A stretch of DNA of 64,000 bases from Acidimicrobium ferrooxidans (GTDB lineage Bacteria; Actinomycetota; Geothermincolia; Fen-727; Anoxymicrobiaceae), in assembly GCA_020723485.1 (NCBI GenBank), contig DYIU01000002.1:95543-159542 (forward strand), written 5' to 3'. The notes beneath the pieces are model-generated. The model saw only the letters and a program-made list of their open reading frames with translations, searched no databases and was not told the origin of the DNA. Made by a program: the position numbers and the translations under genes. Below are positions 25,148 to 33,362 of this stretch, one piece after another (position 1 is the first letter of the stretch; each line of letters starts with the position of its first letter).

Positions 25148-25473
25148 GGCGAGACGATTCTCTGTACCTCGAGCACATCCGGGAATCAATTGCGAAGATT
25201 GAGAAATATACGAGCGGGGTCGACGAAAACGGGTTCATGTCGGACGATAAACTCCAGGACGCCGTGATAAGGCAACTTCAGATCATCGGAGAGGCCGTAA
25301 AGAGGCTTTCGGATGATACTACTGCCAAGTATTCCGAAGTCGAATGGAAAGACATCGCTGGTATGCGCGACAAGCTTGTTCATGACTACTTCGGGGTGGA
25401 CATGGACGCCGTTTGGGATACCGTTGTCCAAGACCTGCCCAAACTAAAGCAAGCTTTATCAAGTGGCGCATGA
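25144..25473 (+). CDS. hepT: HepT-type toxin (HEPN ribonuclease)
   Basis: 109 residues, all-helical HEPN fold. The catalytic motif RX4HXY is intact at residues 75-82 (RDKLVHDY), so the toxin is predicted to be active as an RNase and modifiable at Tyr82 by MntA. GTG start overlaps the antitoxin gene by 4 nt, the usual coupled arrangement. Likely stabilises the island or acts in phage defence, as shown for related pairs. Confidence 0.92.
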   Translation: MRRDDSLYLEHIRESIAKIEKYTSGVDENGFMSDDKLQDAVIRQLQIIGEAVKRLSDDTTAKYSEVEWKDIAGMRDKLVHDYFGVDMDAVWDTVVQDLPKLKQALSSGA

Positions 25474-25593
25474 ACCGACGCGAGACGGAGTGCCGACCAC
25501 ACCGCCTACTCCTACAACGAGGCAAGCTGCTCAAATACTTCCAGTCAGAGACACCGGGTCAACCAAACAGGTAGAACTCAATGGGAGTCTACA

Positions 25594-26736
25594 GTGAGCG
25601 TTTCGATCTGGTCTTTAAAAGCTAAGAGGAAAATCCCTGTCCTGGCATTGATTGTTCTTGCAGTCCTGTGCACCTCGGGTTGCGGCAGCCCCAGCATAGG
25701 AAAACTGGAACAGATGCAGGTCTCGTGGACAGCTGATGTCGGCACGCTCGGTACCATAGTTGTTCATGGCACGTTTGTCCTGGCCAGCGGCACTACGACA
25801 GCCGGACGCAATGAGCTCTTCTGCTTCGAGGCTGAGTCCGGCAAGAAGCGATGGTCGTTTCTGGGTGTAAGCCAGTTCACTGAACAGATTGGGTTCTACG
25901 AAGAGAACGCTTGCGTCATAGACGAGAAAGACGAGCTCGTTCTCCTTGAGATCGAGACCGGCCGGGTTACCCGCACAGTGAATCTCAATTCAGACGAAAT
26001 CGATGCGAACGACGAATCCCCGTATTCGGAAGAGCCATCCACAATCACTGGATTTGCCATTTCCAAGAGTACCTGCGTATTCGGAACCCAAGGTGGGACA
26101 ATTGGAGCATATGACCTATCGGGTAACGCCAGGACATGGACTTCCTCAATCCCCTCGGAGTATCTGCTCAACTCATTCTCACCAATTATCGCGGGAGAGA
26201 CCGTGGTGGTCTTGAGCGATACTCCATGCGCGTTCAGCTTGGCCGACGGAAAACCAACATGGACATCAGGCATCAAATATCCCAAGGGAGCAATTCCGAT
26301 TGGAGACAGCGTGGCGGTCTGGAATGAAAACACACTCAGCAGAGTGCACCTGGTTAATGGCGAGACCGTTTTCAGCAGAAGTGTAAACGGAGAGCTTCAG
26401 CAATCATTCGCCCAGCACAACGAGGACATCTTCCTATTCGACAGGAAGCCGGGGCAAAAGGTCTCGGTTATCAAGATGAGTCTTAACAACGGAAAGACTG
26501 CCTGGGCCAGAGATTTCGACGAGCGGAATGTGAGCGGAGCGGCAACAGATGAAAAAGCCCTCTATTTCATTTCCAGCTCTGGCAATGTATACGCTGTGCG
26601 GCTTTCAGACGGTCAAGCGGTTGAGGGTTTCGAAATTGGAGCAAGAACAACGGCAATTACAGGCGTGGCAGCTTCGACGCAGGGTGTATTCACCGGTGGA
26701 AATCCAAAGATGTTCGCATTCAAACCAATCGATTGA
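25594..26736 (+). CDS. beta-propeller (PQQ-like repeat) lipoprotein
   Basis: 380 residues. A lipoprotein signal ends in CTSGC, so the mature protein should be surface-anchored. The rest shows repeated blades of the WD/PQQ-like type, with recurrent W-T/S, GxxxWxF and 'VxLxDGxxV' patterns (ESGKKRWSF, DGKPTWTSG, NGKTAWARDF, LSDGQAVEG). This resembles BamB/quinoprotein-like propellers, without evident PQQ-binding residues. It lies in the AT-richer island after MntA/HepT. Function unknown; it may be cargo of the island. Confidence 0.75.
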   Translation: MSVSIWSLKAKRKIPVLALIVLAVLCTSGCGSPSIGKLEQMQVSWTADVGTLGTIVVHGTFVLASGTTTAGRNELFCFEAESGKKRWSFLGVSQFTEQIGFYEENACVIDEKDELVLLEIETGRVTRTVNLNSDEIDANDESPYSEEPSTITGFAISKSTCVFGTQGGTIGAYDLSGNARTWTSSIPSEYLLNSFSPIIAGETVVVLSDTPCAFSLADGKPTWTSGIKYPKGAIPIGDSVAVWNENTLSRVHLVNGETVFSRSVNGELQQSFAQHNEDIFLFDRKPGQKVSVIKMSLNNGKTAWARDFDERNVSGAATDEKALYFISSSGNVYAVRLSDGQAVEGFEIGARTTAITGVAASTQGVFTGGNPKMFAFKPID

Positions 26737-27020
26737 AGTGTAGAGGACTCCCCGGACAGTCACATCGTCCTTCCAGGCCTGGTTGTCCATCAGATTCATG
26801 CGAATACACCAGTATCACCAAGTGCGGATTCGGAATGTACAGTGCTGTGGTAGACTTCTTTCTACATGTTTTCTACACGGACCTGACGCGCACCATGGTA
26901 GAGTAAGTGACACCAATGTTGAGTCACAAGCTCAATAAACCGCATTATACCGCCATTTATTGGCGAACCAACGGGTACCAAGAGAAACCATGAAACAGTA
27001 CCGGGCACTGCATGAGTCAA
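26737..27020. other. noncoding, AT-richer end of the island
   Basis: No ORF with credible codon usage or start is seen in these 284 bases. CATTTATTGGCGAACC and neighbouring T-rich runs show no clear promoter or tRNA-like fold. It joins the lipoprotein gene to repeat copy B. Confidence 0.6.
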
Positions 27021-27285
27021 TCTGGGGGACCAGGGGTCGCCGGTTCAAATCCGGCCGTCCCGACCATACACCAGCGAACACGTCACCGGCGGATTTGAAC
27101 CGGCGACGGGGGGTGCCGGGGGGCGGCAGAGCCCCCCGATTTCTTTTTCCACCAGAGGGGGGAGCAGCAGGTGCGCATGCGACGGCGCTGAGGGGGGACG
27201 AGACAGTCCCCCCTCAGGGAGCGGAGCGAGGAGCTTGCGACGAGCGCAGCAACGTCGCCGCGTTCAAATCCGGCCGTCCCGACCA
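27021..27285 (+). repeat. tRNA-tailed structured repeat, copy B (truncated tRNA-Pro)
   Basis: Begins in the anticodon loop of a tRNA-Pro copy lacking its 5' half (27021-27066), then repeats the inverted T-arm, both GC hairpins and the terminal T-arm copy (27262-27285). The first hairpin loop differs from copy A while its stem is kept, and the inverted T-arm here matches the tRNA T-arm better than in copy A. The 5'-less tRNA cannot be functional. Confidence 0.9.
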
Positions 27286-27387
27286 GCCAGGTCGGTCTTA
27301 CCCCTCGTATTTGGATGCCTACGGTAAGCCTTTCGCACTGTTGCGCCGCGCGTAACCGAATGCGGGGGCACCCGTTACAATAGTTAT

Positions 27388-30033
27388 ATGAGTAGTAACC
27401 GCAAGAAACGGCCCGTGCGTGCAATGTTTGCCTGGCTGGCAGCCTGCGCGGTCCTCACGCTATCTCTGCTGTGCGCAATCATCCCGCAGGGAGCTCTCGC
27501 GCAGGGCACGCCTGTGGGGGCTGACGTACCGGCCGGCGCGGCACCCACGTTCTCGGAGAGGTTTGGGGTCTGCGACCCGCACCTGATGTTCCATGACCCG
27601 GCGACGGGCGACGCCGTTCTCGACCACATGAACGAGGCCGGCATCGGGTGGGTGAGGATAGTCTTCGCGTGGCCGGACGTCGAGCCCCTGGACGACACCT
27701 GGGTCTTCACGCTCGCCGACCGGGCCGCCCGCGCCGCGCGGGAGCACGGGCTAAACGTACTGGGAGTCCTCGGGTTCTCCCCGACGTGGGCCAACGGCGG
27801 GCTTCCTTACAACAATCCCCCGACGCCGGACCACTATGACGACTGGCAGCAGTACGTGAGCACGGTGTGCGGCCGCTACGCCGGAGACGTCGATGCATGG
27901 GAGATATGGAACGAGGAGAACATCGAGGCGTTCTGGCAGGGAGCGCCGGACCCGGCTACGTACTGTGCCATCACCGAGGCCGCGTCCCCTGCGATAAGGG
28001 CGGCGGACCCCGTCTCGAAGGTCGTCATGGGCGGGGTTGCCGGCCTCGGGCCGGACTTCCTGGACGCCTGCCTCGACCTCGGTATCGCCGAGTACGTCGA
28101 CGCCGTGGCGTATCACCCGTACGTCGAGACCATCGGTCCGCCCACCGGATACGCTCCCAAGGAATCGCTGTGCAGGAACATCGTCGGGTTCGTCCGCTGG
28201 CTCATCGGGGACCACACGACCAGGCCGCTCGAGATATGGATAACCGAGTTCGGCTGGACAACGGCGGAAGGCAGCGCCGCGGGAGTGAGCGAGGCCACAC
28301 AGGCGTCCTACATGCTGCGTTCGCTCGTCAACTACGCCGGCACAGAGGCGGACCGCACGTTCTGGTACTGCCTGTGGGACGAAGAGGACGCTCCGGCAGA
28401 TCCGGCCTACAACCTCGGGCTCCTCAGGAACGACCTCAGTCACAGGCCCGCATTCGGCTACTACCAGACGTTCCAGGCCGTGTTCGGCAGGGCCGTCTCC
28501 TATGCGCCGGCGGCCGCAACCTACTCATGCGGGACGCCGGAGACCCTCGAGGCGCACGCCTTCGCGCTCGACGACGGCTCACTGGCGCTGGGCGTCTGGA
28601 AATCCGACGACGCGACCGACAGCGTCACGGTGTCGCTCGCCCAGGCCGGATACGAGCGCCCCGTCTTCGTGGACCCCGCGACCGGCAAGGCCCGCTACGT
28701 GCAGGCCTACTCGCGGGACGTCTCAGGGAAGCTGACGATAGCGAACCTTGCCGCTGGCAAGACGCCGCTCATACTCCTGTTCGAGAAGACCAGGCCCGTC
28801 TGGTACCTGGGCGAAGGCACCACGGACTGGGGTTTCGACATGTACCTGACCATCGAGAACCCGAACGACGTCGGGGTCACCACCGGCATCAGGTACATGA
28901 CCACGTCCGGGGAGGTCGCCGGGCCCACGGTCGCCCTTCCGGCCCGAAGCCAGGCGACGGTGTTCCCCCGGGAGACGCTCGGCAGCAGGGACTTCTCCAC
29001 CAGGGTCGAGTGCGCCGAGGGCCTCACCATAGCGGTCGACAGGACCATGAGCTGGAACAACGGGGGAGAGGAGGGCCACTCCTCGGTGGGAGTGACCGGG
29101 CCTGCCACGTCCTGGTTCTTCCCCGAGGGCTCATCCAGTTGGGGGTTCGAGACGTGGACCGTCGTGCAGAACCCCGGGGACACTACCGCCTCCTGCACCC
29201 TCACTTACATGATAGAAGGTGAAGGTCCCCGCTCCTTCGTCAAGCAGGTGCCCCCGAGGTCCCGGGCCTCTTTCGACATGTCCGCCGACATAGGGGCGGC
29301 GGACGCCTCCATCCGCGTATCCTCCGACGTGCCGGTAGTGCCTGAGCGCGCGATGTACCGCAACGGCAGGCGCGAGGGCCACGCCTCAGTGGGAACGACC
29401 TCCCCTTCCACCGATTACTACCTCGCCGAAGGCACCACCGCCTGGGGCTTCACCACGTACGTGCTGGTGCAGAACCCGAACAGCTCCGAGGTCACGGTCA
29501 CGCTCACCTACATGACGCCCGACGGACCCGTCGCCCAGCCTCCCTTCAGGATGCCGGCGCACTCCCGGAAGACAGTCAGGGCGAACGACTCTCTCCCCGG
29601 GACGGACCTTTCGACCCTGGTCCACGGGTCTCATCCCGTCATCGCGGAGCGGTCGATGTACTGGGACAGCCCCGCGGGCGAAGCCTGCCACGACTCGATA
29701 GGCGTCGAGAGCGCCCACATGACGTTCCTTCTCCCAGACGGGGACTCGAGGGGGGACAGGGAGACGTGGACGCTGGTGGCCAATCCGAACTCCTTCGACG
29801 TCCAGGTTGAGGTGAAGTACCTCACGCCGGACGGGTCCGGGAACGTCGCCTTCTCGGACACGGTGCGCGCCAACTCGCGCAGGACCTACGCAATGTCGGA
29901 CCGGCTGGCCGACAGCCGCGCGTCCGTGGTCGTGAACAGCAAGACGGCCGGGGGCGGCATCGTGGCCGAGCGCGCGATGTACTGGAACAACCGGGGCGCC
30001 GGCACCGACACGGTGGGCGCTTTCTCCTACTGA
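27388..30033 (+). CDS. secreted glycoside-hydrolase-like protein with four C-terminal repeats
   Basis: 881 residues with a signal peptide (about 1-38, cleaved near ALA-Q). Residues 55-370 resemble a clan GH-A TIM barrel (GH39/GH5-like): WEIWNEE has the acid/base Glu176 and LEIWITEFGW the nucleophile Glu287. Then come about 100 residues of beta domain and four tandem repeats of about 100 residues (472-571, 576-672, 677-773, 780-877). The repeats share EGTTxWGF, NPN, YMT and VAERxMYW patterns. These occur in many large surface proteins of this clade and may bind cell wall or polysaccharide. A TACAAT 6 nt before the ATG hints at a leaderless message. Confidence 0.83.
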   Translation: MSSNRKKRPVRAMFAWLAACAVLTLSLLCAIIPQGALAQGTPVGADVPAGAAPTFSERFGVCDPHLMFHDPATGDAVLDHMNEAGIGWVRIVFAWPDVEPLDDTWVFTLADRAARAAREHGLNVLGVLGFSPTWANGGLPYNNPPTPDHYDDWQQYVSTVCGRYAGDVDAWEIWNEENIEAFWQGAPDPATYCAITEAASPAIRAADPVSKVVMGGVAGLGPDFLDACLDLGIAEYVDAVAYHPYVETIGPPTGYAPKESLCRNIVGFVRWLIGDHTTRPLEIWITEFGWTTAEGSAAGVSEATQASYMLRSLVNYAGTEADRTFWYCLWDEEDAPADPAYNLGLLRNDLSHRPAFGYYQTFQAVFGRAVSYAPAAATYSCGTPETLEAHAFALDDGSLALGVWKSDDATDSVTVSLAQAGYERPVFVDPATGKARYVQAYSRDVSGKLTIANLAAGKTPLILLFEKTRPVWYLGEGTTDWGFDMYLTIENPNDVGVTTGIRYMTTSGEVAGPTVALPARSQATVFPRETLGSRDFSTRVECAEGLTIAVDRTMSWNNGGEEGHSSVGVTGPATSWFFPEGSSSWGFETWTVVQNPGDTTASCTLTYMIEGEGPRSFVKQVPPRSRASFDMSADIGAADASIRVSSDVPVVPERAMYRNGRREGHASVGTTSPSTDYYLAEGTTAWGFTTYVLVQNPNSSEVTVTLTYMTPDGPVAQPPFRMPAHSRKTVRANDSLPGTDLSTLVHGSHPVIAERSMYWDSPAGEACHDSIGVESAHMTFLLPDGDSRGDRETWTLVANPNSFDVQVEVKYLTPDGSGNVAFSDTVRANSRRTYAMSDRLADSRASVVVNSKTAGGGIVAERAMYWNNRGAGTDTVGAFSY

Positions 30034-30143
30034 TTTGGTACCGGTCGCACTGTGATAGACTGTCCCAGATGTCGTTCGGACCGAGCCCTGGCCGTACGTT
30101 GCGGCAGGTCTCCGGCGGGGCTCCAGGCGGTACGGGAGGGCAA

Positions 30144-30773
30144 TTGAAGTTTCTGAAGGAGAACCTGGCCAACATAGTCACGATGCTCCGGGTGTTCATG
30201 ACCCCCCTGTTCGTGGTCTTCATGGTGATGGGCAACACCAATACCGACTTCAGGTACGCCGCCCTCGCCGTCTTCGTGTTCGGGGCGGTCACCGACTGGG
30301 TCGACGGGCAGGTCGCGCGCAGGATGAACATAGTCTCCAAGTTCGGTATCATGGTCGACCCGCTTGCCGACCGCCTCTTCATCGGGGCCACCATCATCAC
30401 CCTCTACGCCATGAGGATGCTGCCGCTCCTGTTCCTCGTCGTCATCCTCGGCCGGGACCTCCTGATGGTCCTCGGGTACCCGTTCATCAGGAAGATAGAC
30501 CCGGAGAAGGTGGCCGTGCACATCACCGGCAAGCTCGCCACCGCGATACTCTTTGTGGCGCTGGGCTGCCTGATACTGGCGCCCGCCCCGCACGAGGGGA
30601 GCTATTTCGGGTTCAGCGGCTACGCATTCACGGACCCCGGCACCTGGCAGTTCTGGGGACTGTGGTTCTTCGTTATAGGCGCCGTCTTCTCGCTCATATC
30701 CGCGGGAATATACGTCTCGCGCGTCGTGGAGCTCTTGAAGGAAGAGGAAGCCGGGGCCGGTCAGGCGGCCTGA
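30144..30773 (+). CDS. CDP-alcohol phosphatidyltransferase (PgsA-like)
   Basis: 209 residues, about six TM segments. The family motif DGX2ARX8GX3DX3D is complete (DGQVARRMNIVSKFGIMVDP, then LAD). Catalyses transfer of a phosphatidyl group from CDP-diacylglycerol to an alcohol, probably glycerol phosphate (PG synthesis) or inositol phosphate; the motif does not separate them. TTG30144 is preferred, with GGGAGGG just upstream. 22 nt before the sugar-nucleotide transferase fusion on the same strand. Confidence 0.85.
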   Translation: MKFLKENLANIVTMLRVFMTPLFVVFMVMGNTNTDFRYAALAVFVFGAVTDWVDGQVARRMNIVSKFGIMVDPLADRLFIGATIITLYAMRMLPLLFLVVILGRDLLMVLGYPFIRKIDPEKVAVHITGKLATAILFVALGCLILAPAPHEGSYFGFSGYAFTDPGTWQFWGLWFFVIGAVFSLISAGIYVSRVVELLKEEEAGAGQAA

Positions 30774-30794
30774 CGGCGCGGCTGGAGGGAGCCT

Positions 30795-33317
30795 GTGAAC
30801 GACGTACAGGAATCCGGGATGCAGGCGGTCGTGATGGCCGGCGGCCAGGGGACCCGCCTGAGGCCGCTGACCAGCAACCAGCCCAAGCCGATGGTGCCGG
30901 TTGTGAACAAGCCCATCATGGAGCACATTGTCGAGCTCCTGCGGCGCCACGGTTTCGGCCAGGTGGTGGTCACCCTCCAGTTCCTGCCCACGGTCATCAC
31001 CAACTACTTCGGTGACGGCTCCCCGTGGGGAGTCGACATCAACTACGTCACGGAGGAGAGCCCGCTCGGCACGGCGGGCAGCGTGCGCAACGCCCGGTCG
31101 TTCCTGGACCGCACCTTCGTGGTGGTCAGCGGCGACGCCATAACGGACATCGACCTGACGGCCGCCGCTCGCTTTCACGCCGAGCGCGGCGCGATGGCCA
31201 CAATCGTGCTCAAGAAGGCGCCCGACCCCCTCGAGTTCGGCCTGGTCATCACCGAGGAGGACGGGCGCATCGTACGCTTCCTGGAGAAGCCGGGGTGGGG
31301 AGAGGTGTTCTCCGACACCATAAACACGGGCATCTACATCCTCGAGCCCGACGTGCTCGGCATGGTCCCCGGAGACAGGCCGTACGATTTCTCAAAGGAG
31401 CTGTACCCGCAGATGCTCGAGAACGGACTGCCTCTATACGGCTACGTGGCCGAAGGCTACTGGACCGACGTCGGCAACCACGAGCAGTACCTGGCCGCCC
31501 ACCGCGACATCCTGGACGGGCTGGTCGACGTGGAAGTCCCCGGGCACAAGCTCGAGAACAACGTCTGGATAGGAGACGGCGTCGAGCTCGACGAGGACGC
31601 CAAGCTGTCGGGCCCTCTCCTTATAGGGAACCACGTCAAGATCGAGGGCGGCACCAAGGTGCGCGAGTACACGGTCATCGGGGACAACGTCGTGGTCAAG
31701 CGCGACAACTTCCTGCACCGCTCGGTGATACTCGACAACACGTACGTCGGCCCCTCGTGCCATATCCGGGGCACGGTCCTCGGCCGCAACTGCGACGTAA
31801 AGTCCGGGGTACGCATCGACGAGGGCGTGGTGATGGGCGACGACTGCCTGGTCGGCGAGAACGCGATAATCAACCAGGGCGTCCTCGTCTTCCCGTTCAA
31901 GACGGTTGACGCCGGCGCCACCGTCAACACGAGCATCATCTGGGAATCTCGCGGGATGCGCTCCCTCTTCGGGAAGCGCGGCGTCTCCGGGCTCATCAAC
32001 GTTGACATAACGCCCGAGATGGCGGTGCGCCTCGGAATGGCGTACGGCTCGATGCTCCCGGTGAACGCCCAGGTGGTGACGAGCCGCGACGGCACCAGGG
32101 CGGCCCGTATCATCAAGCGCGCCTTCATGGCGGGGCTCAACGCAACCGGGGTACACTGCCGCGACCTGGAGATGAGCGCGGTGCCGGTCAACCGCTTCAC
32201 GGTCGAGAGCCACAGCGACCAGGGCGGCGTGGACACGCGCACCAGCGAGCGCGACCCCCAGTGGCTGGACATCAGCTTCTTCGACGAGCGGGGCCGCGAC
32301 CTGGACGTGGACGCGCGGCGCAACATGGAGAGGATATACTCGAGGAGCGACTTCCGGCGCGGCTTTTTAGAGGAGCTGGGCGAGATATACTTCCCGGCGC
32401 GCGCCAGGGAGGCCTATACGCGCACACTCCTCGAGAAGGTAGACATAGAGTCGATAGCATCGGCCGGGTTCAAAGTGGTCTTCGACTACGGCTACGGCGC
32501 GGCTTCACTCATAATGCCGGGCATCCTGGGCAAGCTCGGCTGCGAGGTCCTGAGCCTCAACGCCTACACCGACGAAAAGCGCCTGGTCACCTCCCGGCCG
32601 AGCCGCGACGAGTCGCTCAAGCGCCTCGGCGAGGTGGTCTCGAGCTTCAACGCGGACCTGGGGCTGATGTTCGACAACGGCGCCGAGAGGCTCGCCGTGG
32701 TCGACAACAGCGGTTCCGCGCGTGCTGGCGGAGACCTGCTGGTCTGCATGGTGGAGCTCGTGACCGGCCACTTCGATTCCCCCGGACGGATCGCGGTGCC
32801 CATAAACCAGACCTCCGCAATCGAGCGGCTGGCCTCGGAGCGCGGCTTCGAGGTCCTGCGCACGAGGCTCGAGAGGTCAAGCCTCATGGGGGCCGCCAGG
32901 GAAGAGGGTGTGGTCTTCGCCGGCGCCGGCGACGGGGGCTTCATCTTCCCCGACTTCATGCCCGCCTTCGACGCCATGATGGCGTTCGCCCGCCTGCTCG
33001 AGATGCTCGCCGCGCGCGAGGAGCCCCTCTCAACCCTCTTCGCCCGTATGCCGACCTATTACGTGATGAGGAGGCAGGTATTCACCTCCTGGGAGAACAA
33101 GGGCACCGTGATGCGCGAGCTGCTGGAGGCGCACCAGGGGCCCGGCGTCGACTCGACCGACGGCATCAAGATAACCTGGGACGGCGGCCGCTGGGTGCTG
33201 GTGGTCCCGGACCAGGAGGAGCCGGTCCTTCACCTCTACGCCGAGGGCAAGAACGAGGAGGACTGCGTCGAGATACTCGACGAGTACGAGGAACGCATCA
33301 ACAGGGCGGCGCGGTAA
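30795..33317 (+). CDS. NDP-sugar pyrophosphorylase fused to a degenerate phosphomannomutase domain
   Basis: 840 residues. The N-terminal third is a nucleotidyltransferase (GGQGTRLRPLTSNQPKPM signature, residues 16-33), followed by a left-handed beta-helix of hexapeptides (about 250-370). From about 400 on it aligns with alpha-D-phosphohexomutases, but the phosphoserine loop TASHNP is not recognisable and the metal loop DGDADR is replaced by DNGAER. Annotated relatives (cyanobacteria, actinobacteria) are mannose-1-phosphate guanylyltransferases. The mutase half is probably inactive or regulatory. A normal mutase is the next gene. GTG start with GGAGGG. Confidence 0.85.
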   Translation: MNDVQESGMQAVVMAGGQGTRLRPLTSNQPKPMVPVVNKPIMEHIVELLRRHGFGQVVVTLQFLPTVITNYFGDGSPWGVDINYVTEESPLGTAGSVRNARSFLDRTFVVVSGDAITDIDLTAAARFHAERGAMATIVLKKAPDPLEFGLVITEEDGRIVRFLEKPGWGEVFSDTINTGIYILEPDVLGMVPGDRPYDFSKELYPQMLENGLPLYGYVAEGYWTDVGNHEQYLAAHRDILDGLVDVEVPGHKLENNVWIGDGVELDEDAKLSGPLLIGNHVKIEGGTKVREYTVIGDNVVVKRDNFLHRSVILDNTYVGPSCHIRGTVLGRNCDVKSGVRIDEGVVMGDDCLVGENAIINQGVLVFPFKTVDAGATVNTSIIWESRGMRSLFGKRGVSGLINVDITPEMAVRLGMAYGSMLPVNAQVVTSRDGTRAARIIKRAFMAGLNATGVHCRDLEMSAVPVNRFTVESHSDQGGVDTRTSERDPQWLDISFFDERGRDLDVDARRNMERIYSRSDFRRGFLEELGEIYFPARAREAYTRTLLEKVDIESIASAGFKVVFDYGYGAASLIMPGILGKLGCEVLSLNAYTDEKRLVTSRPSRDESLKRLGEVVSSFNADLGLMFDNGAERLAVVDNSGSARAGGDLLVCMVELVTGHFDSPGRIAVPINQTSAIERLASERGFEVLRTRLERSSLMGAAREEGVVFAGAGDGGFIFPDFMPAFDAMMAFARLLEMLAAREEPLSTLFARMPTYYVMRRQVFTSWENKGTVMRELLEAHQGPGVDSTDGIKITWDGGRWVLVVPDQEEPVLHLYAEGKNEEDCVEILDEYEERINRAAR

Positions 33318-33362
33318 GGCGGGGAGCCGGGGAGTCGGCATCACCATCGGGAGGCAGCTGAT

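Larger units (their letters stand above)
24538..27066. mobile_element. tRNA-Pro-flanked genomic island without integrase
   Basis: A direct repeat of the tRNA-Pro segment from anticodon loop to CCA (24538-24583 and 27021-27066) brackets about 2.4 kb. Duplications with this extent are typical of tyrosine-recombinase attachment sites in tRNA genes. The enclosed genes (MntA, HepT, a lipoprotein) are visibly more AT-rich than the flanking DNA, and no integrase is present. Consistent with a reduced or non-autonomous integrated element; alternatively, unequal recombination between the long repeats created the structure. Confidence 0.65.

Noticed and set aside
24805-27020. Integrase or transposase within the island
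   Set aside because: All frames inspected; only MntA, HepT and the propeller lipoprotein are credible.
27021-27066. Second functional tRNA-Pro
   Set aside because: The 5' half (acceptor strand, D-arm and 5' anticodon stem) is missing.
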